A stretch of DNA of 64,000 bases, taken from Asterias rubens. Its lineage: Eukaryota; Echinodermata; Asteroidea; Forcipulatida; Asteriidae. The DNA is taken from assembly GCF_902459465.1 (NCBI RefSeq), contig NC_047064.1:7714762-7778761 (forward strand), read 5' to 3'. Under the pieces are notes generated by a model. That model did not search any database. It saw nothing but the letters and a program-made list of their open reading frames with translations, and had not been told where the DNA came from. Positions 21,070 through 33,500 of this stretch are shown piece by piece (within the stretch, counting starts at the first letter, position 1; every line of letters begins with the position of its first letter). Position numbers and translations under genes: made by a program.

Positions 21070-21511
21070 ATGTTCAAGTCCAAGCGCACGGTACTCATCC
21101 GGCGACTCTGGAGGAGCCGTGGTGGTCAGTCTGCCACCGGCGAACAAGGCCCCGATAGTCAGGGCTTCGACCGCGACTTGGACACCGATCCCGAGTTCAA
21201 ATCGGCTGCCCACAGCCTCCTGAAACGCTTGAAAGATCGACAGCTCGAGCTGTTGCTCGATGCCGTCGAAAGCCGCGGAACGACTTCGACCGCCTGCGTC
21301 CCCCTGCCCAAGGGGGACGTGCGCCTCGGCCGGGGCAGGACCGCTCAGCCGCACGTGTTGTGCTGTCAGCTTTACCGCTGGTCCGATCTCAAACAGGCTA
21401 GCGAACTTAAAAGACTCAACTTTTGTTGTCAAACGGGACGTGATGTGGAGGAATTTAGCTCAGGAATCGTATGCTGCAACCCTTATCATCTCAGCCGTTT
21501 GTGTCGGCCAG
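21070..21511 (+). CDS. SMAD6: Inhibitory Smad coding exon 1 (N-terminus and MH1-like domain)
   Basis: This exon encodes 147 codons plus one base, ending CCA G|GTAAGA. Notable stretches are [20 protein letters not shown] (45-64, the conserved MH1 helix), [20 protein letters not shown] (101-120) and [12 protein letters not shown] (134-145). The N-terminal region before the helix is much shorter than in vertebrate SMAD6. Confidence 0.96.
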
Positions 21512-24500
21512 GTAAGAAGGATGTTTTAAGACCCTGCAGAAGACAAAATCTTAATTCTATCCAGCCAGCCCGGCAGTCAACAAGCTTTTACGACTCTCTG
21601 GCTCCAGCTTGTCTTTTAAAAGATGTTTACTGTTTAAATTATTAATTAACGGCGTGGCGCTGCCTGGACTTCAATAAGCAACTCTTCAATTTACTACTTG
21701 TGTGTACATTCTGTGTGTAAACAAAGTGTGAAGAAAGTGCCTTGAGCAAACAATTGTTTTGGTTTTTAAATTGTAACACCACTGTTTTATAGAACATCCG
21801 CGGACGAGAAATTTGTAACAGAAATAGTATTGTTAATTTATATGAGGACAGGTTTTTATATTCAAACACAATATTTGCCATTGTTTAATTATATATTCTG
21901 TGCAGATAGACCGATAGACCTTGGCTTTTATTGTAACAATGAGAGACAAGACTAGACAAGGAAACAAAATATTAGCGATTTTTGGGCTGCGCTACCACCA
22001 CCGTGGGTCTCATCGGCCCCGCCTGGGCGTCGGGGAAAGAAGACCGGCGGGCCGCGGCAAACCATTGAGTCACCCAGCATTCGATTTACCAACATGGCGC
22101 CTCTGCTATTTATGTGCCGCTCTCCAGCCGAAGTCTTTCGCCTCAATTAACAAACGTTGGCAAGGCTTCGCTGTCTGTTCACGCACAGCGGGGATTCACT
22201 GGCATATTTTTTCTTCTCTTCTTTTTTTTCTTTTTACCTCATAATAATACTGACCTTCCCACACACACAGGCTGACAGAAATTCTTCTCTATTTTTTTTC
22301 TTATTTTCTTGTTGTGTGTTTTGTTTGTTGTGTGTTGCATTGTATAGAATCGCCGCCGCCTCCATACAGCAGATTTCCGATCGAGGGGTCCAAAACGGAA
22401 GGTGTGTATAATAAATAGTCCAGAGGAATCAACCCTTGCTTGTGATGTGGTCAAACTTTCACAAATCACCACTTTTTGATTAATTTGTTTGATACATTTT
22501 TAAACCTCATAGAAATTGTTTAATTTCATTATGAGACCAATAATTTATCAATATAGGCCCTAAACTAAGTTAATTTTATCATCTGTTTTACTTGGAACTT
22601 TTAAATCTTTGACAACTACATTCAAACAGTTAAAATCACCTAGATTTAGTTTTAAAAACGAATTTATTATAGATTTTGTATTTTTAACGAATATTGTTAA
22701 GTTCATCATACTACTACCACTCTTAGATACTTTCACAATTTTTCATTTTTTTCTGAAAAGTTATCGTTTTTATGTTGCTGCACAGGATATCAGGCCAAAA
22801 TGACCATGCTTTACAAATTCTTTACAAAACAAAACAGTTGAACTGTTCACATAAAAATAATATAGACGGTTGGTAAAGCTTTTTTTTTTTAAGACTTAAT
22901 GAACAAGACATGAGTTACAATTTCTAAAAAAAAAATAATAAAAAGTAACCCCAATCTTTCTGTGGATTTTTTTGGAAATTGTTTGTTAATCTAACAAAAC
23001 ATTCCTTATTTCCAAGGATAAAGCACTCCAAACAGAACTATTTGTTCGTTTGTATGGTGCTTCTGCTCACTTGAAACCAAGTCTTCTTGTGAATAAAACA
23101 TCCAGTTTAGTTCAGGGATTATTCCGTTCAAGCCCTGGGATCATTCAAAACATTTAAAGGTGTTGCATATCTGGTTTGTTCTGCAATCCTAAGCTATTGG
23201 AAGTAAGACAATGTTGCCCCCGCCCCCCCCCCCCCCCCCCCATTGAGCTTTCATCTCAAAGCTCCTGTAGATGTTCATTCTCTGCAATTTCCCATCATAA
23301 AACCATGGAGTAAAACTGACAACCCCACATCCAGAAGCCACTGGACTCTCTGCAGTCTTCACTAAAATAAATGTAAGCCTTGCTCCAGCCTAACTGTTAA
23401 ACATAACCCTCTAGTGGGCCCCTTCTGCTCTTCTTCAACCCCCACACCCCCCCCCCCCCCCCCCCCATTTCAATGTTGCTTTGCAGTTTGCATTCAAGCA
23501 GCAGAGTCCCCCACTTCCCCCTACATTCCAATGATGTGTCCTAGCAACAAGCCAGTAAGCCTGGATGCAATATAATTGAGCTGGTCTAGTAATTACCCAC
23601 TCCATTTACGCAAGATAATAACAGATGGCTTCAATTTTACCCCCCTCTATATCTCCTCATTTCTGCCTCTACTCATCCCCCTTCTCTCTCTGGCTCTGCT
23701 CTGACTGTCTGGAAACCAGCCTCGAGTCCTAACGAAGACTGCTTCTCCCAGGAATCCACAACCGGCTCCACGGTGGATTTTGGGGAGAGCACCGAGACGG
23801 GAAATACGCCGAGCCAGCGGCAGCAGCTCTACGCAGTTTCAGGTTGGTTTTAATTCCCTCTCATATATCTGATGTTTATTTAACTCGAATGCTCTCTGGG
23901 AAACTGAACTGAACACGCGTCCCTCCGAGAAGTTGTATTTATTTTTTTCCACATTTTGTTTGTAATTTTGTTAATTTACTGTTTTGTTTTATTTTGTTGG
24001 CTGTTCTGCCTAATCAAGTTGCTTCAATGTTTTGTAGGTGGTTCACATTAACCACAAGTTTATTCGGTCAAATCAGAAAGTAAACAAAAAGTATGAAATC
24101 AGACCTACAAACTAACTTGAAGGCATGATAGCAACTTTCCTACTTTGTTGTAGTACGGAAGTTGCTTGAGCCCAATTCTTCGTTTACACCCTACTCATCT
24201 GAATGGTTAGTTCTGCAGCTGACTTGAATATTTATGACAAGTCAAAGTCGGGTCAAAGTATTTTCGATGTGCTGGATGGAGTGGTAACATCCAAGAGTTC
24301 ATAAATGTTGCATGTTGCAGATCTTGGGATTTGTGGATTGTAATTCAGATTAGGTTCAGATCGTAGGATCAGACTGACTTAATGTCCAATTCAAGCTTGT
24401 GTGTATGTTGGCTAAAAGGCGCTACTTGCTGAAGTTAGGCTCCAAACTCATGTTGGAACTCGACAACTTCAGGATTGCTAAAGCAGTTCACCCAGTGCAT

Positions 24501-27500
24501 GGATGGTGCCTGTTTACTGCTGATAGTTGCATCAATTATTGTGTACTTTCATTGGTAAGGGACATAAAGAAATAACATAATTATTTCAATCTCCAGCACC
24601 TGAATTGATCCATTTATTATGAATGGAATGTCCTTTGGCCTAATTGACATTAGTTTTAAAATTTTTAAAATGTGCCTGTAAACTTTTTACAGCCTTTGAC
24701 ATAAAAATTCCGGAGAGGACATAAAAAACGCATTTCAACCCGCAGGAGATTTATTTCCTAATCGCAGCTCCCCCATCTTTATGTTGTATTCCTAGGTTTG
24801 TTAAACAAATACAGAATTTCCTAACTGTGTTTATTGTCAGTGACTTTTATTTGCTCTGCACTGATGTTTACATGCAGATTGCTATTATCAAAGTTTACTC
24901 AACTCATTAGTGGCTTGAGAGGAGCTTAAATCCTAATCCCCTGACATCAAAGCCTCTTTTGTGAGAAAGAGTCGCCGTTTTTTTTCCTTCTTTTGCTTCT
25001 CTAAGGTTATACTATTTTTTTTAAGGGTGCTAAGAAAACTCTGCGATTGTGGTTTCTTTTTATTCAGGGGGTAGACTACTCAGTCAAACCAAGGACGAAG
25101 TGAATACACATGGATGACTTGGAATGTGAATTTTAATGCAAACTGTTCATTTCGTAGTCAATTCTTTTTTTACTTGGAGGTGATGGGGGGAGGGAGGGGT
25201 GAGGGGGGAGGGAGGGTCAAAGCTCTTGATGGTGATTTGTGATTTATAAAGCCTGCAAGCCCAAAAACTTACTGAGCACAGAGAACTCTCGCTTAGCAAT
25301 TATAGGTTACTGTCAAAAATACAGTACAACACATTGCTGCAAGGATTGCTATGACAGGCACCTCATTCCTTTTTTGCTTAGCAATGGTATTTGCCAAGCA
25401 GAATTCGCTGCAAAACTGCCTTTAAAATTGCCCCACCCCACCCCTTATATCCCCTATCATAACAAATTTTCACGATATTTTGTTTTTTATAAATAACAAA
25501 CTATAAAAATCATTTCAATTCATTTAGCAAAATAAAATAAAAATTATTAGAATGATATCCCCGATATCCTCTGGTCAGTGGATCTGTTTGTGGACTTCCC
25601 TTCCTCTGCCAAAAAAGATCAGCTCTGATCAGGAGGTGGGGGGGGGGGGGGGTGCACACACATGGAATTACAATTGTAGATGTGCCTCTCACAGACTCGG
25701 CAGAGCAAGTTATTACCTAGGAGCTTGAATGATAAGGCTCTTTGAGGAAGAAAAGCTGGCATAAATTTGTTCTCTTGGCTTTGCTTAAACTGCTACTGAT
25801 ATGTGTTGTATCATCACTAAATTGAGTTTTTTTTCGTGGGGAAGACATGGGATACACCGTTTTAATTTAAAGGCAATAGAATACCTTTGGTCTTTAACAA
25901 CATTTTCTTGTTTTAATCCTATAAATGTACAGCCTAGCCTACAACAAAACTAACCTGAAAATTTCAATTCAAAAAGGTATTGTTGTTTTTGAGATATTGC
26001 CAAAAATCTTGAGTGGGTTGTGTCCACTAAAGGAAGAAAATCAGTATAAGGAGTACATAAACCTGAGAAATGTTTTTGTGCAGAAACAAATCAATAAAAT
26101 GGTTTTGAGTCCCTCTTTATAAAAAACACATTCCTTTAAGTTGAAGGGAACCATTTCTTAAAATGCTACACATTATCAACAGCTGCAGTGCTATACCCAG
26201 GGAGTTTGAATGGTCATTTGTTTTTGGAGTAATTGCCAAAGGTATAAAAAAACATCCCTTTAAATTTAGGTAAGATTTTCCATATTGCTCAAATACATAT
26301 CTGTACAATCAATATACAAGATGAACAATTACTTGGAATAGGAATGCCAGTAATGAGTATTATAACTCCCTGTGCAGAGCTTCCAAGAAATATTTGCAAA
26401 TGGCTCCACCCTTCTTGTGTTGGTCAGAGGTTTTTTTTCCCCCACAGCCTTTTTTTTTCATCACCATTTTTTCTCTCCAGACCTGACCTAAGGGGTGGGA
26501 AATTAACATACAGCTTGTGACCAGTCAAAGCCCTTGTGTAAATCATATTGCTTGGCCTCACGCTTAGCTAGGCTGGCCACAGCTCCAGCCACACTGGCAC
26601 CAGCAAGGCTGGATATGCTTGGCCAATGTGGGCTTTGGCTGGCGAGAATGTTGCTGTTCCCACGAGCTGCCTTACTCCCTCCTGTAATTGCACAAAATGC
26701 TGGAATCCTGTTTAGCATAGAGTAAGGATGGAAGCATAAACATGGACAGGGCTATTTTCCCCTCACTCATTACATACTTATGATCATCAATTTTGTTAAT
26801 AGGTTATACTAACCCTTTTCTGTTTGTGTTGGTTTAGTATACTCTAAAGCATTTAGCAAAATATTGAAAACATTTAGCGAGAATGGCTTTTACGCCCCCC
26901 TTCTCTCTCTGCCAAATCAATACTTATGTAGTAAAAAGCAAACAAGGAGCCCAGTGATTTTGTTTGTAATAAGCCCCCCTGACACTGACCAATTAGTTTT
27001 CAAATTGCTTATTAAGCTCATAAAAAAAATTTATGGGGGGGGGGGGGGGGCTTTGCGGAGCAAATCCCATTCATCATAATGGACAGTTTCCCCATTATGT
27101 TTTATCTTCTTTAAAGAATTGTGTGTGTAGGTTTGCTACAGCAATGCCACGCCCCATTAAGCTAGAGTTATCTCCCACATTATCCTCCCATATGCATTTT
27201 TCACCAGTTATAGTTGATAGCTTTCTTCATCTCTACTCCCTCTGCCTATTACAGGGGCAGGCCTGTATGCTTCTATTTTTGAAATAGCAAGGGCACAGAG
27301 GCATTTTATTCCTTGAAAAGGGCACCAATTGTAAATTTATTCTGAAGCATTTTCAGGCCCGATACTTCACGGTAGCCTCCATGCCCCTGGTGAAACGCTA
27401 CAGTAGAACTTTAACAATTTCGTACAAGGGTGGGTGCCCTTTCCAAAGAGAAAGCGCCTTTGTGTCATTGCCCCTTTCAAAACGAAGCACACAAGCCTGG

Positions 27501-30500
27501 CTGCCTTTCCCCTTCCCCCACATACTGGGACATTATAAATCTCTCTCTCCCCTTCACAGTTACACATGATGCATAACAAGCTCCTCCCACTTGGACCTTT
27601 TCACACAAGCGGTGTTTAAAAAAAAAAAAAAATCAGAAAATGTAGGGAAAAAATCCGTGTTTGAACTACCTGTTACAAAAAAAGTGCAACTATTGTTGCT
27701 GCCAGATTCAGAGCCAATGGTGCGTAGCACTCTAAGAGATTAGTATTAATGGCAGTCGTATTCGATGCCAGCGGTTTTTTTTTGTAGCACTCTATCAAAA
27801 GTGAAAGGATGTCGGGATAACCAGAACTCTTCTCTGACCTTTTTGGTTTTGTCAGGTTACTGATGGAATTTCGTGTCTGTGTTCATTTTTTCCCCCCTAC
27901 TCGCTATTGTGTTGGAATGAAAAGAGGAAGCTTGTAGAACCTCAAGTTTGGTTGTTAAAGGATTTTTTTACACAGTTTAGTGCGCTTTTATAAATCGTGA
28001 AGTTACTCTTTTTTTCTGCAACATTTCCATGGTACATCAGGAAGAGTTGTGTTTCATGGTACAAAGTAAATTTCTATTTTTACTTTGGCGGACTAAAGAG
28101 TGTTAACAGAGATGTCTAAAATAATAAGGCATGAATGGATGTTTTTTTTTTCAAGCTACAATGAAATATGAAACTTTGGTTTACCTCAGAAAAAAACTAC
28201 TCTCCAAAAACTGCAATCTTTACACTAGGGACCAAAGTGGTTAGCCATGATTTGGTAAAAAGGGTGTTCCAAGTTGGCTGGAAATTTTAAAACTGGGTGT
28301 ACTAAATTTAAAATATGTAAAAATATGTGAATGACAGATGGGAGTCCAAATTTAAAACAGGGTGTCCAAGAGACGATGGCTAACACTGTGCCAGTGAATT
28401 TTTGTTTCTACAATTGGTAGAGATTTACTATAGGCCCTATCTACTATATGTAATATTCTTAGCACAGACATGTGCTAAAGCTGTGTTTCAAAGAACAAAC
28501 TTGTGGTAGTCACTCAACAGAGGGATACTTCATAAATGTCCCAAGAGGGAAAATACAGCTGTTGAAATTGACAATACTGCAAAACAGGTGTGTGTGTGAT
28601 GTGGGTGGTAACTAAATGGTGCCCCTGCTTCCGCACACAGCTACCTTGGGCTAGCCACAATAATTATGGGCTCCTCATCCAAAAACCATCAAATATTTTG
28701 CAGGTTATTTGATTGTTTTTGAAGCTATTTGAAGACCGTTCAGGATTCATATTTAAACTTTAGTAACAGATAGGAGTCACTATTCCTGCATTTTGACTGG
28801 ACATCGGTAACTTTGTAGCCCCACACTTTTCTGTCCCATGCTTTTTGTATAATGGTGTAATCTATCTGGAAATAGTGGCTTTTGATTCAGTTACAAATGT
28901 TTAGTACAAAAAAAAAATATTTGGCCTTGTGGTCAGGGGTCTGGTGCCACTTGATCAGTTAGCCACAAACCCCAAACTTATAAAAAAAAGTCACAATAAG
29001 TTGGTGATGTAGGACCAAGATCTGTGAACTAAAAACCAATCCCTGTATCAGATTACCAGGGATATAAGGTCTGGCTTTTTTTCCTGGAGTAAACTTCTTG
29101 CCTTCTGGAGACTCCTGGGACATTGGCAACTGAATAGGGAGAGCCATAAGCAAAGGTTACTTGTGTGTGGATGAGGAATGCACTAGCGTTTTTTTTTCTA
29201 CTTCTAGTTTTTTTTTATTAGAGTGGTGATTATTTCTGCATGATGAAGTGCTGTCCTCTGTGGGAGCTGGAGGGGGTAGGACATAGTAGTGGAAGAGCTG
29301 AAGAGAGTATGATAAATGAGGCAGAGAAAGTCCACTTGTCTTTTGATGGGGCCCATGGAAGGGTCTGGAAAAACAGTCCTGCTTACATTACATGGGAACT
29401 CTAATGCATGTTTTTTTTTACCAGAGCTTTTGAGTTGAGGAGACTTCCTGTTTTTACCCCTTTCTTTTTAATTTTTTTAATTTTTTTTTTTTTTCAATAA
29501 AGTTAATATGTAATTTGTTGAGAACCTTGCCAGGTTATCAATTAAGTAGGCTGTTTTTATTTCAATGTTATCTTGGGGTCTTTTATAATAGAGAAAATAT
29601 GGCCAAGTATTATATTTTGCACCATGTTATGGAATCATTTCCCCAAAACAACTTGACACTGACGAAAATTAGTTCCAGCAAGGCCGGCGCAGCCTATCGA
29701 CTCACTTGACTCCAATAATATACACTGTACGTGATTAAAGTGATATTGTGTGGTGGACGCGGGACCCCAGAGTTCAAGAGAAATATTCCAAAAATACACG
29801 CACTGTAGAGACCCCATCGTGTGATTGCTGGCAAATTATTTCCCCGGTCCAATGGGTTAGAGAAAAACATGCTGGCCGGCAGGGAACACCAACTGAGCCA
29901 CGTTGAGTTAGGCGTATCAACATGACAATCGGCTATTGGTGCACTTTTTTCTGGCTCGAATAATGTGGATAGGGTTGCCGCTACCTTTTCTCGGAAGGTG
30001 TAACTGTTTGCAATGCACTGAGAATCCATCCCAGTCGAATAATGCAAAGTTTCTTTGGTTTTGGGGGGACCAACTTCCAAATAGTTGTGAAAAAAAGAAA
30101 GTTCAGTTCCACTTAGTTCCATTTGGCTGTGATGCCTTGTTAAACAGCTGTGGGCAATTTCCTGTGCTTATGATTGGTTACCAATATAATTTGTTAGAGA
30201 TTTACTTGAAAGGTTCGTTGTCTGTTGAAGACTATGGTCAGCTTGAACTTTGAAAGTAAACCTATTTGATTGTTTTCTTAGCCATGCTTGCTCTTGTATT
30301 GTTTTGTGGCTGTGTATTTTAAATACGGAAATGGATATAGGTCAGTGGATGACCTCCTTAAAGAGTAAAAAAAAACATGTAGTTGACTCTTAAAAGATTG
30401 GCCAATGTTTAAATCATTGGTCGGGGAGTGCAGTAAGAACTTGACCACAGAATAATTACCAGGCACGATTGCGGAGTAACTGTTCTTTCCCCACATGCTG

Positions 30501-33500
30501 AGACTGTTTCTAACGTGACATTTTACCTAAACCATTCATTCTCTTTGGTAATGAAAGTCCCTGTTATCCTTGCCCAAGTATTTGTTCATACCCAGAGACT
30601 GTCTCCAATTTCTGCCCATCTGTTTGGGTTCAAATTTGTAAACTGGTACCCCTATTAATAGGTTTTGGTATCACAAGTCAGCCAAAGACCCTTGGCTTTG
30701 CCTGGCCGATGTTTACTTTACTGTGGGGGATTTGGCTAGGCAGTAAGCTCATGTGTCCCTGGTTTTGAAGCTAAACTGCTCTCTCTCTCAAACTCTGTGG
30801 TTTAAAGGAAAGTCACAGTTGTGTAACAGATTTTAAGACTCCTGTTTTTTTTTTTTTTCAGATTCAAAATCTTCTTAAGAGTTCTAGGAACAATCTTCCA
30901 AAAAAAGTGTAACGTTGAGGAAGGGGAATTGCGAGAGAGGGGAATTGCGCACCCCTCTCTTTTGCGTTTTACCCCCTTGGATTTGAGCATAATTTAATTA
31001 GTCAGTGACTGTCACAGTGGCAAGACTGGAACATCCTCGAAAGAGTATGGCAGTGGGAACTCTTTTCGTTTACCAGTTCAACTTTTCAACAAGATGAATC
31101 AGGACTTTGCCTGTAGGGGGAAATATTAAGGAAGTTGGGGTATTCTGCAGGAGTGCCCTGGACACAGGTGGAAGTTGTTAGTTTGTAAGTTTGTAATCCG
31201 CTTAAAGAAAGATGTTTCCCGTTTTGGTAGGCTTTGTTTCTGTTTGAAGTTTCCAGTGTTTGCTTGATTCAACCTAAATAGGTATTTTAAAGTACCCTTT
31301 AATTACAGATTAAAGTGAAAGACATCTTCATAAAATTTACCCCCAAAACAAAAGTTTGCAGTGCTTAAATAAAATTTTTAAAAGAATAGAAAGAATTTTT
31401 GTACATTTTGTACACTTGATGTTTTCTCAATAAACTGAACAGCAATTGTAACTTAGGAGCGTTACCAAGTCAAGTCTGTGGGAAGAAAATGAGGGTCTGC
31501 CCCTAAAGAATATCTATGCAAAGCCTCCTTCTTTACCAGCGCAATCCTAACCCAGTGATCTCCTTTAAATACGAGTTAGGTTGCACTGTATGGCCAAGTC
31601 AATGACAAAAATGTGCTTCTGATTTACAGGGACCTTGGCGGAAACTAATATTTTTCCCCCAAGTAAATGAACCCCAGTGTGCCCATGTCCCTACCATGGG
31701 GGAGGTAGAACACCCTCCAGGCATGTCCTCCATCCTTGCTTTAAAGGGCCTGCATTTTTTACAATTTGGTCAATAATGGAAAAGCAAAATAACACAGATT
31801 TGCACATGGCCATTGAGCTTAATGGTCATGGTGGAAAAAGCTTTCTGTGAAATATTCCCCCCTGAAAATTTTTTTGAGAAATTATGGATGTTAAAAATGG
31901 TGGAATAATGACAGTATAAATTTTGTTTATGTTCCGATTATCAGGATTCAGGGTGGGTACATGTTTGAAATGGTTGTTACGCTTTTGTTTTTAAAGCTTG
32001 TACTCGGGCCTGGTGAGGTTGTTTTAAAATTACCACACATTGTGATTTGTCAGTGTTCCCTCAAAATCTTCTCCTAGTGCCTTCAAATTTTTCCAATAGA
32101 TCTATTTTAGGGGATTCAAAGAGTCTGTAAACCCCTGGAATTGCACAATCTGGGATTTTTTCGTCTTTTCTAAAGTTCGCTAAACCTCCTCCCTCATATG
32201 GTAATTGGCGAATTGAACTAATTTGAATGTCGTGTCGTGGTCAACTCAATTTTCAAAATACAAAAATACTATTCAGTGAGGGTTGTTTGCACACTATATA
32301 TTATAGCCTTACACATCTGGTAATCTCCATGCTTAAAAATGACAATGCAACATTTCAGTCATTTGATAATAAAATTGTATTTCAAGTCACTGACTGGAAC
32401 ATATTAAATGAAATTTCCGCTGACAATTTCTTCATCTGTGAGTCTGTGGCATTGTTTAGGTTTAACAGTTATTCCTGGTCGGAAGATTTTAATATCTGAC
32501 TGACTGATCAAAATTGAATGCAGTTTTCCATCATTGACCGGAGACTAAGTAATGAGCCGAGACTTTCACAGGTCACTTGATAATATCACATGAAATGAGC
32601 CTTGCAGTTAACCAATGCAATAATATTATCAGATTATTAACTTGCGGCCTGTCAGGCCTGTATGCATCGTTTTTAAAATCACAATAACATCAAGGCATTT
32701 TGTACTTGTTAAAAGGGTTGTAAATTTCTATTGGAGAATTTCAAGGGCACCAAGGGCATGGAGGCAAAGTCTCGGGCCTGAAGAGTGTGTAAGTAAAAAC
32801 ATCCAGTAAACTAAATCCTACCAGATCTAGACATCAACGTCCTCAACCGACGTAAAATAATTTCAGTGCAAGTCAAAATTGTGAACAAAAATACATTACA
32901 AAAAGCACCCTTTTTAAAAATTCTGTCTGGATTGTAAAAAGCCAAAGGAAGTTTTTATTTCACCAGTTTATTTGAAAGGCAATTGGACAAACATAAAACT
33001 TGAAATACCCAACTGCATTGATAGTATTGCGAAAAATCATAAGAAATAGATCTTTTTTCATGCAGTTCTGCGGCTGCGTGGTTCCGGCTCTCTACCGCAG
33101 TATTATTTCCCTTTAAAGCAACGTAGTGATTGCAATAACCGACCCCCAAAGGGCCTTGAGGTTTATAATCAGCGGGGATAATGAACTGAAGACTTGTAAA
33201 ATAAATTCTAAAGGTTGGCCTCCTCCTGGTTTTTGCTGCAAGGTTATATAAAGTTGTGGTCTGTAGCCTAATTAGTGGCCCCTATTGCTGTGCAGTTTGA
33301 CCCCCTCGATTCGACATGGATCAACACAAGCACTAAAATGATTTCTTCCTCCATGCTTTAACCAATGTTACCTTTGGAAGCACCAGACTTTGATAAGGCT
33401 ATCTATCAACATGTTTTTGCTGAAAATGGTGTTCATTTTCCTAAATATTTATGAGTTCAGAATTTAACCCTTGGTTGGTTTTAATGTTGATTGAAACCAC

